A stretch of DNA of 18,580 bases, from contig JAKIVF010000072.1 in NCBI GenBank assembly GCA_021647145.1, positions 1 through 18,580 of the forward strand, written 5' to 3'. A program made the position numbers and the translations under genes. This DNA is from Methylococcaceae bacterium (GTDB taxonomy: Bacteria; Pseudomonadota; Gammaproteobacteria; Methylococcales; Methylomonadaceae). Every line of letters starts with the position of its first letter. Position 1 is the stretch's first letter. The notes beneath the pieces are model-generated. The model searched no databases, had not been told where the DNA came from, and saw nothing but the letters and a program-made list of their open reading frames with translations. This document shows positions 7,075 to 15,404 of this stretch, piece after piece.

Positions 7075-10000
7075 TTATGCGGCCTTATCTTCTTTCAGCA
7101 TGCTTTGAACAATATCAAGACTGGCCAATCCTGCAATATATTCTTCAATATTTGGTATCTCTGCTAATGCATTTTTATTAACTTGGCTCTGTCTAATAAT
7201 CCAGGCGGTTGAACCGATAGAATAGATGCTTTGTACATCACGTTGAATTAATGCAGTTTTGTAATCATTTAACCTTTTTTCTGCTAACAGTGCTGCTAGT
7301 TCTTCATCCGTGTAATTACTGTATGCTTCTCTAATAGTTTTGACTAATGAATCTTGTAATTTACGTGGTCGCTGCGTTAACATTTTTTCAGCTTGGAGAC
7401 TGACTTGTTCTTCGGTAATAATAGTCTGTCCAGATTTTTTTAGTTGATCTTTAGCGCAAGCTCTATTTTTTTGAATAACTGAAAAACTATTAACTAGCTT
7501 AAAAGTCAGGTCAGAATCTATAGAGCCATAAGTGGGAATTTGACCGTTGAATAAAATTTGATTGTTTTGAGAGGCTTGCTTCACTTGTTTAATTTGATTT
7601 TGGGCATAAGCGATCGATAATTCTTCAATCATGGCTTTACGGTCTAGTTCTTTACTTAGGTATTCTGCAGTCTGAGTTTTATATAACCATAAAGGAATAG
7701 CAAATTTAAAGTGTTTGCGTTCATTTTTCCAGTTTTTAAGAATTCTTTTGCCAATAATCGAATTAGTTGCTTCAATATGCTGCTCTAACATAAACAGAAT
7801 ATATAGTTCGTGAGCCTTAGAAACGTCAGTTTCTTCAGTCAAACTGCGAATTTCAACTGAACTTGAGTCATGTTGGTCTTCTAGGTAATTTTTTGGGTCG
7901 TATTGGTAAGCATTTCCCCCCGACATACCCGTACAAAACCCTTTACCAAATCCGCCAATGTTGAGTATTGCACCATTAATCATATATTCACAAGCGAAAT
8001 CACCAACGCCCTCAACTACTGCCATTGCACCAGAGTTTCGGACGCCAAAACGGTCTCCAGCTTCACCATTGATAAAAGTTTTGCCTCCAGTTGCGCCAAA
8101 TAAAGCAAAATTGCCGATAATAACATTTTCACCAGGTGTTTTTGAGCCACCGCCAGGCGAACTAACAATAATAGTACCTCCACAGGCAGATTTTCCCACG
8201 CCATCATTACATGTGCCGTAATGTTCCATCCGCATTCCATCATTATTAAAGGCAGCAAAACTTTGTCCGGCCGATCCAGTGGTGCGAATAATAACACTCC
8301 CTGGTGCTAAGTAACGTCGATTATGTTGATTTGTATAGATAATTTTTGAGTCAATCGCTTGTTGCTCAGTTATTTCATAAGCAAGTAGTCGTTCAATATC
8401 TATAGCTGTTTGTCCACCAACGGTTTTATTACGGTTAGAGAGTTTAAATCCATTTCCTTCAAGAATAATTTGGTGACCTCTAATAATTGAGTTTTTGATT
8501 TGGTCAATCGTTTTGTCATCAATATCAAAGTTTGCTTCCAGATAAATGGGGTTATCAATTTTTACTTCATCAACTTGAGCGAGTAGTTTTCTGAAGTCTA
8601 GTTGACCAACCATAGTTGGATGATCGATTAAATGTAATAAATCAGCTTGGCCACGAATTTCTGCAAGACTGCGATAACCTAAGCTGGCTAATATTTCTCT
8701 TACTTCATGGGCCAGGTTCAAAAAATATTGGGCTAAAACTCGAGGATCCCCTTTAAATTCTTCGTGTATGGTGGTTAAACCGGCAGGACATCTGATATTG
8801 CAGTTTTTAGCCATAACACAACGCAACATCATCAGTGCAGTAGTTCCGAACTCAAATGAATCTCCACCCATAATGGCTGATTTAACAACATCCAAGCCAC
8901 TTTGATGAGCAGCACTGCATCGTAAAACAATTTTATCACGTAAGCCATTCGCTGCAAGAGCCTGATGCACCTCAGCAATACCAATTTCTGGTGATCGACC
9001 TGAGTTTTTTAAACTGGTAACGGCAGCTGCGCCTGTGCCGCCTGTGTTACCAGCAACATTAATAACATCAGCTCCTGCTTTTGCAACACCTACAGCAATA
9101 GTACCTATACCTTCAGATGAAACCAGTTTAACGACAACTCTAACGCGTGCGGCTTTAGCGTCATGGATTAATTGTCCAAGATCTTCGATTGAATACGTAT
9201 CATGATGTGGGGGAGGGCTAACTAATTCAACTTTAGGTGTGCCGCCGCGTAATGATGCAATTTCAACTGAAACTTTAGCTGCGGGTAATTGGCCGCCTTC
9301 ACCTGGTTTTGCACCTTGAGCAATTTTAATTTCAATTTCTTCAATATTTTTATCTGCAAGATAACCTGCCCAAACGCCAAATCGACCTGAAGCAAATTGT
9401 TTGATTTTGCTAGATCTTATTGTGTTAAAACGACTTGAATGCTCACCACCTTCACCAGAATTACTCATGGCTCCAGCAATATTAGTGCCTTGAGCAACGG
9501 CTTCGTGAGCTTCTGCTAATAAAGCACCGTGGCTCATTGCACCAGAAGCCAAAGCGGCTGTGATCTCATGTGCTGGCTGTATTTTTGATAGTTCAATGGG
9601 GTTTCGTGCTGATTTGATAGTATTTAGGTAATTACTAATTAAACTGGCGGCACTTTTTGTCTTAATTTTTATTGTTTTATTATCAATTTCTAAACTAAAG
9701 TCTTTGTTAGAAAAACGGTTTTTAATATGTTGGGCAAGAGACTCTAAACGTTTAGATGATGAATTTTCAGTCAGTGATAGAGAAAATCCAATAGCATTTG
9801 TAGCTTCAACTTTTAATCCAAGAATCAAATAATTATTATTACCTAGTAGATTTTGCTGATTTAAAATGAGGTCAAAATCTTCCTTATTTTCAGCTTTGCG
9901 AATATCGGCCGGAAAAGAGACAATGTCACGTATTGCAGCTGGCCGGCTACCACGTTCACGATAAAGTTCTTTGGTAAAACTTCGGTAGGCAGGAGTAATA

Positions 10001-12567
10001 CCAAATGCATCAATTTGCGCAGGGGTAAGTTTATCATATCCAAAATCAAGATAAGATGTGTCGCTAACCTGGTCTGATTTGTTCTTAATATTTTGAGGGA
10101 TATAAGCAATATCTTCATCCGTCATTTTGATGTATTCTCTAACAGCTGTATTACCAAAAGTATGCCCTGCGCCTTCTTGTCGTTCTTTAAACAAGCCAAG
10201 AAAAGGGATATCTTTTTCTTCATTGATTGATAATGCTTTGTGGTGCCACTCTGCTGCACTAGCAGCAAGATCAGCATACTGAACGCCACCTACAGAAGAA
10301 TGGATGTTTGGAAAATAAGCTTTAAGTTTGGGCTCATCAGTATCAAGATAATTTGATTCAAAAAACTCGCCACCGATATAGCTTTCAGCGGTACAAAGGC
10401 CAAATTTACCCATAGTTTTCATTAAGGACTTCGCAATACCATTCTGAAAACGATCCAGTGCCTTTTGTTGGTCTTGTGAATTTGCATAAAGACTAACAAC
10501 GCGATTGTGCACACTAAGGGAACAAATTGCAGAAGCACCAAAACCTAAAATAGTTGCAATATCATGTGGGCTTGCAGCTTGACCAGTTTCCATGATCAAA
10601 GAAGAATTAAAACGTAAGCCTAAAGAAACAAGTTGTTGATTTGCAGCAGCTATCATTAATAAAGCAGGGATTGCAGCCTTATTTTTAGAAATATTTCTAT
10701 CACTTAAAATAATAATACCAATATTTTTTTTTGCTGCTGCTTCTACTTGCTGGCAAATATCTAGTAGCGCCTGCTCTAATACACTAGCATTTTTTTCTGC
10801 ATCAGAATAATTTGGTTCAAACAACATGTCCAGAGTAATGAGACTGACTTTTTTTTGTCTGCGTATTTGTTCAAGCTTAGTGCATTGAAGAATAGGTGAT
10901 TCAATAATCAACTGTTTACTTGATTGTTTAGAAAAAGTTGGTTTGGCACCCAAAGCTACTCGCAAAGTCATGCCGTCACTCTCACGCAATGAATCTAAAG
11001 GAGGGTTGGTAACCTGAGCAAAACGCTGGCTAAAATAACGTGACATGCCTCCCTCAGCTTTTGATAGTGCATTAGGGGTAATGCCATAACCCATAGCAGA
11101 CACTTTTTCTAGACCATTTGTTAGCAAGGGGTCTAACAAGAATTTGAAACTCTCTTGATTTAAAGAGTAGGCGGTATGGCATTGGTCAACATTTAGTGCT
11201 TGTTTACTATTAATCTCTGAAATATCTATTTTATCTAAATCATCAATATGAATAGCTTTCTGTTTTAATAAAGATTGATAGTCTTTTTCCTTAGCAAGGC
11301 GCTCCATCACTTGATGGCTATTATAGGATTTACCAGTGCTATGATCAAAATACAACATGCCACCAGCTTCAATTCTTCCTCGTCTTAAGACATCTTTTGC
11401 GGGAAAATCAATTTGACCTGCTTCTGATGTAACCACAAGATAGTCTTCAGTTTCGATTGAACGTAAAGGTCTTAAGCCTAATCTGTCAAGGCGCGCTCCT
11501 ACGCAAATTCCATCGTTGAAAATAATAGCCGCAGGTCCGTCATTTTTTTCTTCATATAAGCTGAAATATTCCAGCATGGCACGAACATCATCAGAAAGAG
11601 TGTTGTCGTTTTCCCATGCAGGTGGCATCATTGCCAAAATTGCAGTAACAATATCCAGCTCGTCTTCATGAATTCGGCGAGATAATGTTTGGTCTAATCG
11701 CCCTGAATCAGATTGTCCAACAGGAAAAATAACTTCTTTATTGTTTTGTCTGGCAATTGCATTTTCACTTAGTCTGTTTTTCTTGTCAGTATTAAGTTCA
11801 CCATTATGCGCTAAATAGCGGAATGGCTGAGCCATCATTGTTGCAGGTGCTGTATTCGTTGAAAAACGGGTATGGAAAAATAAAGTACTTATTTCATGAT
11901 CTACATTATACAGATCAGTGAAATAGGGGATTACTTCAAATGAATTAAGGCGGCCTTTATAAACCTGCGTGCGAGAACTCATCGACAAAGGGTAAAAGCC
12001 ATCCAGTTCATGACGAGTAAAACCCTCTGCTTCTATAGTTAATAAAGCAACTTGAATATGTTTTTCAAACTCTTCCCAAGATGCATCTTTTAATAAGGGA
12101 GGGCGCGCGAAAATAACTTGTTTAATAGGGAGCTGAGCTTTTACAGATGCATCGTTCAAGACTTTATTGTCGACAGGCACATTTCTCCACGTAATTATGG
12201 GTAGGTCAAATTCTTCTAAATGCTGCTCAACTAGGTCAGTTGCTGCGGAGTCATAAGACCCATGTTTTTCAGGGAAAAAGAAATTGGCAACACCAAATTG
12301 ACCGAGTTTAAGGTCAGTAATGCCCGTTATTTTGCGAAAAAAGTTGAGTGATAGATCAATATTGACGCCAGCACCATCGCCTACACCTTCAGCACTCATA
12401 CCACCACGATGAGGGATGGTACAAAGTGCTTCATGAGATTTAATTAATAAATCGTGTGATTGTTTACTTTTTTTATGAGTGATAAAGCCTACGCCACAGC
12501 TATCCTGTGATAAATCTTTATCATAAAGTATTTGAACTTTGCGGTTTTTTAGGGGACTTATATTCAT
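7075..12567 (-). CDS. gltB: Glutamate synthase large subunit-like protein, enlarged form (1830 aa)
   Basis: Makes two glutamates from glutamine and 2-oxoglutarate. The N-terminal glutaminase domain has the nucleophile Cys24 in DSCGVGFITH, IPHRGG (51-56), FHTRFSTNT (231-239) and YLAHNGELNT (251-260). A central domain (about 470-880) is followed by the FMN domain with GAMSHGALLAEAHE (1009-1022), SNSGEGGEHS (1035-1044) and GAKPGEGGQLP (1085-1095). The cluster Cys are 1250, 1256 and 1260. The GXGXG beta-helix spans about 1365-1555. Usual GltB or ferredoxin-GOGAT proteins are about 1480-1560 residues. The extra length is an insert at about 892-985 and a tail at about 1635-1830, neither recognised. 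No gltD is adjacent; a diflavin reductase follows. ATG at 12567 has AAGGATGGGAT upstream. Confidence 0.93.
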   Translation of the reverse strand: MNISPLKNRKVQILYDKDLSQDSCGVGFITHKKSKQSHDLLIKSHEALCTIPHRGGMSAEGVGDGAGVNIDLSLNFFRKITGITDLKLGQFGVANFFFPEKHGSYDSAATDLVEQHLEEFDLPIITWRNVPVDNKVLNDASVKAQLPIKQVIFARPPLLKDASWEEFEKHIQVALLTIEAEGFTRHELDGFYPLSMSSRTQVYKGRLNSFEVIPYFTDLYNVDHEISTLFFHTRFSTNTAPATMMAQPFRYLAHNGELNTDKKNRLSENAIARQNNKEVIFPVGQSDSGRLDQTLSRRIHEDELDIVTAILAMMPPAWENDNTLSDDVRAMLEYFSLYEEKNDGPAAIIFNDGICVGARLDRLGLRPLRSIETEDYLVVTSEAGQIDFPAKDVLRRGRIEAGGMLYFDHSTGKSYNSHQVMERLAKEKDYQSLLKQKAIHIDDLDKIDISEINSKQALNVDQCHTAYSLNQESFKFLLDPLLTNGLEKVSAMGYGITPNALSKAEGGMSRYFSQRFAQVTNPPLDSLRESDGMTLRVALGAKPTFSKQSSKQLIIESPILQCTKLEQIRRQKKVSLITLDMLFEPNYSDAEKNASVLEQALLDICQQVEAAAKKNIGIIILSDRNISKNKAAIPALLMIAAANQQLVSLGLRFNSSLIMETGQAASPHDIATILGFGASAICSLSVHNRVVSLYANSQDQQKALDRFQNGIAKSLMKTMGKFGLCTAESYIGGEFFESNYLDTDEPKLKAYFPNIHSSVGGVQYADLAASAAEWHHKALSINEEKDIPFLGLFKERQEGAGHTFGNTAVREYIKMTDEDIAYIPQNIKNKSDQVSDTSYLDFGYDKLTPAQIDAFGITPAYRSFTKELYRERGSRPAAIRDIVSFPADIRKAENKEDFDLILNQQNLLGNNNYLILGLKVEATNAIGFSLSLTENSSSKRLESLAQHIKNRFSNKDFSLEIDNKTIKIKTKSAASLISNYLNTIKSARNPIELSKIQPAHEITAALASGAMSHGALLAEAHEAVAQGTNIAGAMSNSGEGGEHSSRFNTIRSSKIKQFASGRFGVWAGYLADKNIEEIEIKIAQGAKPGEGGQLPAAKVSVEIASLRGGTPKVELVSPPPHHDTYSIEDLGQLIHDAKAARVRVVVKLVSSEGIGTIAVGVAKAGADVINVAGNTGGTGAAAVTSLKNSGRSPEIGIAEVHQALAANGLRDKIVLRCSAAHQSGLDVVKSAIMGGDSFEFGTTALMMLRCVMAKNCNIRCPAGLTTIHEEFKGDPRVLAQYFLNLAHEVREILASLGYRSLAEIRGQADLLHLIDHPTMVGQLDFRKLLAQVDEVKIDNPIYLEANFDIDDKTIDQIKNSIIRGHQIILEGNGFKLSNRNKTVGGQTAIDIERLLAYEITEQQAIDSKIIYTNQHNRRYLAPGSVIIRTTGSAGQSFAAFNNDGMRMEHYGTCNDGVGKSACGGTIIVSSPGGGSKTPGENVIIGNFALFGATGGKTFINGEAGDRFGVRNSGAMAVVEGVGDFACEYMINGAILNIGGFGKGFCTGMSGGNAYQYDPKNYLEDQHDSSSVEIRSLTEETDVSKAHELYILFMLEQHIEATNSIIGKRILKNWKNERKHFKFAIPLWLYKTQTAEYLSKELDRKAMIEELSIAYAQNQIKQVKQASQNNQILFNGQIPTYGSIDSDLTFKLVNSFSVIQKNRACAKDQLKKSGQTIITEEQVSLQAEKMLTQRPRKLQDSLVKTIREAYSNYTDEELAALLAEKRLNDYKTALIQRDVQSIYSIGSTAWIIRQSQVNKNALAEIPNIEEYIAGLASLDIVQSMLKEDKAA

Positions 12568-12708
12568 GGCTATCCCATCCTTAATCTATTGTTGAAAGTT
12601 TTGTGGTCTGGTTGTTGTTACTTATACTTGAGTTAAAATTCCATTCTAAACCATGACTACAAATAAACTTTAATTAATGAGCTGACTTTCAATCAGCGAA
12701 ACTGGATA

Positions 12709-12738
12709 ATTATAACATGAAGGTTTTTTTCTTGTCTT
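12709..12738 (-). promoter_or_regulatory. sigma-70-like promoter of the glutamate synthase gene
   Basis: Reading the minus strand, AAGACA (12738-12733), an 18-base spacer and a perfect TATAAT (12714-12709) lie upstream of the start codon at 12567. Transcription from here would begin near 12702 and give a leader of about 135 nt. A small hairpin GCTGA/TCAGC (12681-12697) would sit at the very 5' end of that RNA. The rest of the 274-base gap 12568-12841 shows no gene. No NtrC site or sigma-54 box (GG-N10-GC type) was recognised by eye. Confidence 0.55.
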
Positions 12739-12841
12739 TAATCAATAATCATTTGCCAGAACTAATTGGTTCTTATTCTAGCCGCCGCAATGCACAAGCC
12801 ATCGTAGAGTTATTAATTTTTTTTTGATAATCTGAAACTGC

Positions 12842-13048
12842 TCAAGTATTTTTATTCAATGACCTCATTTTCTTTGAAATATCTTTTACAGTATTCAGTT
12901 TGATCAGTCCAATAATAAACCGTCTAATGCGTGTCATGTTCTCAGCGCCAAAGCCAGTGCGAATAGTTGAGCAGTCTTCATCAAAAAACCAGTCACTTAT
13001 GTAGTGACTGACCTGAATGGCACTTACATAAGACAAGTATGCTATATA
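12842..13048 (-). pseudogene. ISAs1/H-repeat-like transposase remnant (C-terminal fragment)
   Basis: The readable fragment contains WFFDEDCSTIRTG followed by FGAENMTRIRRFIIGLIK and KKMRSLNKNT, then a TGA at 12842-12844. This is the pattern of the C-terminal end of ISAs1/H-repeat-type transposases (FxEDxSxxRTGxxxENMxxxRRxxxxLxK). The frame is closed upstream by a TAA at 13049-13051, and the HWxIENxLHW segment normally just before is degraded. The usual tail after the last motif is missing too. The fragment is therefore truncated at both ends and not functional. It directly abuts the end of an IS4-like remnant. Confidence 0.6.
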
Positions 13049-13058
13049 TTACAACTAC

Positions 13059-13407
13059 TTACTTTGTTTTCTTTGGGTGACTATTCTTTCTGAACCCGGC
13101 TCTTGCTTCTTCTCTTGGTTTTATCAATAAGGAAAATGGCTTTGGCCTTCGTTTAATTGCGCGAGGTTCTATTTAACCTAGATGGTTTCCAATTTTCTGC
13201 TGAGAGATCAGAGCAAAGAGTAATTCCTGGTTTATGTCATAACCACTGTATGCGCCTTGTTGATACCAAGCCAGCCACAATTGTAGCGTATACTTAAAAC
13301 TAAGTTGGCGTGGGACTATATCGGCTAATAAGGCAGATTGAGCCATCAATAGTCTTATCAAATTATAGGCTAAAAAGTAGAACCATATTTCTTTGGCATT
13401 GTTAAAT
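13059..13407 (-). pseudogene. IS4-family transposase remnant (C-terminal fragment with in-frame stop)
   Basis: Reading from about 13407 the frame gives NNAKEIWFYFLAYNLIRL, then LMAQSALLADIVPRQLSFK, then TLQLWLAW. These are hallmark C-terminal IS4-family sequences. An in-frame TAA (13173-13175) follows NHLG. After it the same frame continues with IEPRAIKRRPKPFSLL and KPREEARAGFRKNSHPKKTK to a TAA at 13059-13061, which is the normal tail of these transposases. The reading frame therefore decayed by a nonsense mutation. The N-terminal catalytic part is gone; its place is taken by the IS1 element that begins around 13395. Confidence 0.72.
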
Positions 13408-14047
13408 TAATATAGTTTTGATACCCTGTTGTTTTTCACTGAGATAATAACAATGACATCTTGCCCATCTTGTAATGCAGAAGGATGTACCAAAGACGGC
13501 ATAGTTAAAGGTAAGCAGAGATATAAGTGCAAATCATGTGGCTATCGGCATACAGTAAAATATTTAGGAATAAGCCCAGAAATTAAACGCCAAGCCCTTC
13601 AGCTTTATCTTGAAGGGCTTGGGTTTAGGTCAATAGGACGATTCCTTAACTGTAGTCATGTTGCGGTTTATAACTGGATTAAAGCACATGGCGAGTCAAT
13701 TGAACCCCTTCGGTCTGAAAAAAAAATAGAAATTGTTGAGCTAGATGAAATGCATACATATATTGGCTCAAAAAAAACTATTGCTGGATCTGGATTGCTG
13801 TTGATCGCAATGGAAAAAGGTTTCTCCACTGCGAAGTGGGCTCCCGCGACACGGCAACAGGGCGAAAACTATGGGAAGCTATTAAAGACAAAAACCTGAG
13901 AGATGTCATGAGTGATTATTGGAGTCCTTATGAAAAGTTTGTTCCAAAAGATATTCATACTCAGTCAAAAGCCGAAACTTATACTGTTGAAGGCTATAAC
14001 AGCCTTTTCAGACATTTCTTAGCGCGCTTAAGACGTAAGTCAAAGTG
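13396..14047 (+). mobile_element. IS1-family insertion sequence, right end deleted
   Basis: The left end is placed at about 13396 (GGCATTGTTAAATTAA), where the IS4-like reading frame stops making sense, about 57 bases before the transposase ATG. The right end is missing: the transposase sequence stops matching after LRRKSKCY, and from about 14047 the DNA is the reverse strand of an ISNCY-like transposase. No second copy of the left-end sequence (as TTAATTTAACAATGCC) occurs at the junction, so neither the inverted repeat pair nor a target duplication can be shown. The boundary positions are estimates of plus or minus about 10 bases. Confidence 0.65.
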
Positions 14048-14147
14048 TTACCTGATTGGCAAGAATCATCAGCCAACCGCAACCAAGCTTCAGTCCTGGG
14101 TTCCGTACCAACGGCAGCAATCAGCAAACGTTCAGGCAATGCCTTGA
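13453..14147 (+). pseudogene. insAB': IS1 transposase InsAB', programmed -1 frameshift, 3'-truncated
   Basis: The first reading frame (InsA-like, ATG at 13453, stop at 13897-13899) starts MTSCPSCNAEGCTKDG with a CxxC zinc-finger and CKSCG, then a helix-turn-helix region and VELDEMHTYIGSKK. At an A8 run the -1 frame takes over, giving NYCWIWIAVDRNGKRFLHCE, then VGSRDTATGRKLWEAI, DVMSDYWSPYEKFVP, KAETYTVEGYNSLFRHFLAR and LRRKSKCY. These are the InsB catalytic-domain motifs. The last 31 residues to the TGA at 14145-14147 (LIGKNHQPTATKL onward) come from neighbouring foreign DNA, replacing the normal SxS-type tail and right repeat. Transposition in cis is therefore unlikely. GAGAT before the ATG may serve as ribosome-binding site. 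Confidence 0.75.
13770..13778 (+). other. -1 ribosomal frameshift site (A8C) in the IS1 transposase
   Basis: The bases are eight A followed by C. In the InsA frame they read TCA AAA AAA ACT. Slippage back by one base on A AAA AAA gives AAA AAA AAC TAT, which restores the conserved SKKNYCW... continuation. IS1-family elements are known to make their transposase by -1 frameshifting at an A-rich heptamer of this kind. Confidence 0.7.
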
Positions 14148-14926
14148 CCATTACAATATAGGTCTGGTGTGCTTCACAAATTTTTGCTTCTTTCGCTTGT
14201 TTTTTACTTCTCATCTTTGGAAGTCGATTGCCGCAGTTATTGAATTTTTCGATACTGTGCTTTGAAACGACGTAAGTTGTACTGATGTTGCCACCATTCG
14301 GGCAATGCATAGTCTTTGCTCCAATAAACACAGTCTCTAATCAGTACTCGAATAGCATCATAAAGTAGATTAATGTCGGTTGGAAAGTGTACATTGGTTT
14401 TGAGTGCAAACGAATCGCAGCGCCCTCTGATTAAGCTGTGAATATCCAAATCCAACAATTGATAGCCTGCACGAATGACTTCGACATTAATACGTGCCAT
14501 GATCTCGGGTGTAAACAGCGCCAAATTGTTTTTTAGCGTTTGTAAACGATAATCCTTATCCGTTGTAAACAGACCGTGGCTCAGCAGCATTCTGAGTGTT
14601 CTATGCTGGTTGGCTAACTCTGGGAGACGATCATAATCGGCATTTAAACCTAAGCGCAAGGTACCCAATACCAGAATACGTCATTGATCCATTCCTGGAC
14701 GCCCTTTGTTTGCATCTACTGCAATAAGATGGGCGGTATCATCGGTTTCTTTGTGCGGTATTACGTCTTCCAGGATTTTGAACACCGCTTTTCTTTATGG
14801 CAGGGTCGTATAAATATGCTGTAAGCCGAGCAAGATCATTGGAATATCATCTCGGGATGTCACATCGATGATGTCGGCAATATCCGTTTGACCAATTTTC
14901 ATTTGCGGTGGTTTGACGGTTCTCAT
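14047..14926 (-). pseudogene. ISNCY-like transposase remnant with in-frame stops and a frameshift
   Basis: The start MRTVKPPQMKIGQTDIADII (ATG at 14926) and the run GRPGMDQ-stop-RILVLGTLRLG, DYDRLPELANQHRTLRMLL, NNLALFTPEIMARIN and RGRCDSFALKTNVHFPTDIN fit ISNCY-family transposases. In-frame stops are TAA at 14795-14797 and TGA at 14681-14683; the latter sits where the family has Trp (GMxxW). A third stop at 14237-14239 follows QYRKIQ. The frame then shifts, and family-like sequence continues as KKQAKEAKICEAHQTYIVMV until the junction with IS1 near 14047. The catalytic C-terminal half is absent. The upstream 205 bases (14927-15131) contain no gene and may include the element's original end. 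Confidence 0.72.
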
Positions 14927-15131
14927 GAGTGGGGTTGGCTGCGAAGTTTTTGAGGGTTTGATGAATATTCGGGTTTCTGTCTTATTTGACTTAAACTGTA
15001 GTCTAATAATATCAATGGGTTGTACGGTTTCTGGGTTAATCCTGAATTTGGTGGTCGTGAATCTTCAAACCACTATTTTACCATAAGTATTTGTATTTAA
15101 ATGATAATATTTTTTGTCGGTCAGGCACTAT

Positions 15132-15404
15132 TTAAGAACAGATTTCAAAGTTTGAAAAAATTTCTGGTGTTGAAAGTTCATTAAGTACTACATTTTCTAC
15201 TTTAGCTATGAGAGGGCCTTTATGACACCAGTTGATGAACTTATCTAGATTTTCTTGATCTGCTTGGGCGACGATTTCTACATCTCCATTTTCTTTGTTA
15301 CAAACAAACCCAGTAATACCCAATTTAATAGCATGTTTTTTGGTAAATGCCCGAAAGTAAACACCTTGAACTCGACCACTTACAATAAGATGAATAGTTT
15401 TCAT
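15132..15404 (-). CDS. acyP: Acylphosphatase
   Basis: A 90-residue small cytoplasmic enzyme hydrolysing carboxyl-phosphate bonds such as acetyl phosphate or carbamoyl phosphate. The phosphate-binding signature GRVQGVYFR (10-18, catalytic Arg18) and GITGFVCNKENGDVE (29-43, catalytic Asn36) are intact, and the length matches the family. The start is set at ATG 15404 because it begins the conserved MKTIHLIVSGRVQG; a start seven codons upstream would only add non-conserved residues. That ATG overlaps the rlmKL stop as ATGA, with GGAAAA upstream, indicating translational coupling. The stop is TAA at 15132-15134. No strong terminator is visible between it and the IS remnants. Confidence 0.93.
   Translation of the reverse strand: MKTIHLIVSGRVQGVYFRAFTKKHAIKLGITGFVCNKENGDVEIVAQADQENLDKFINWCHKGPLIAKVENVVLNELSTPEIFSNFEICS

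Noticed and set aside
13836..14147. Separate plus-strand gene encoding a 103-residue protein
   Set aside because: It is the -1 frame of the IS1 transposase, reached by frameshifting at 13770-13778, plus a foreign tail.
14008..14331. Independent minus-strand gene of about 107 residues
   Set aside because: Part of it continues the ISNCY-like transposase after a frameshift; the rest crosses the IS1 junction. It is pseudogene debris.
12842..15131. CRISPR array or integron-like cassette array among the accessory sequences
   Set aside because: There are no regularly spaced direct repeats and no attC-like sites; all interpretable content is transposase debris.
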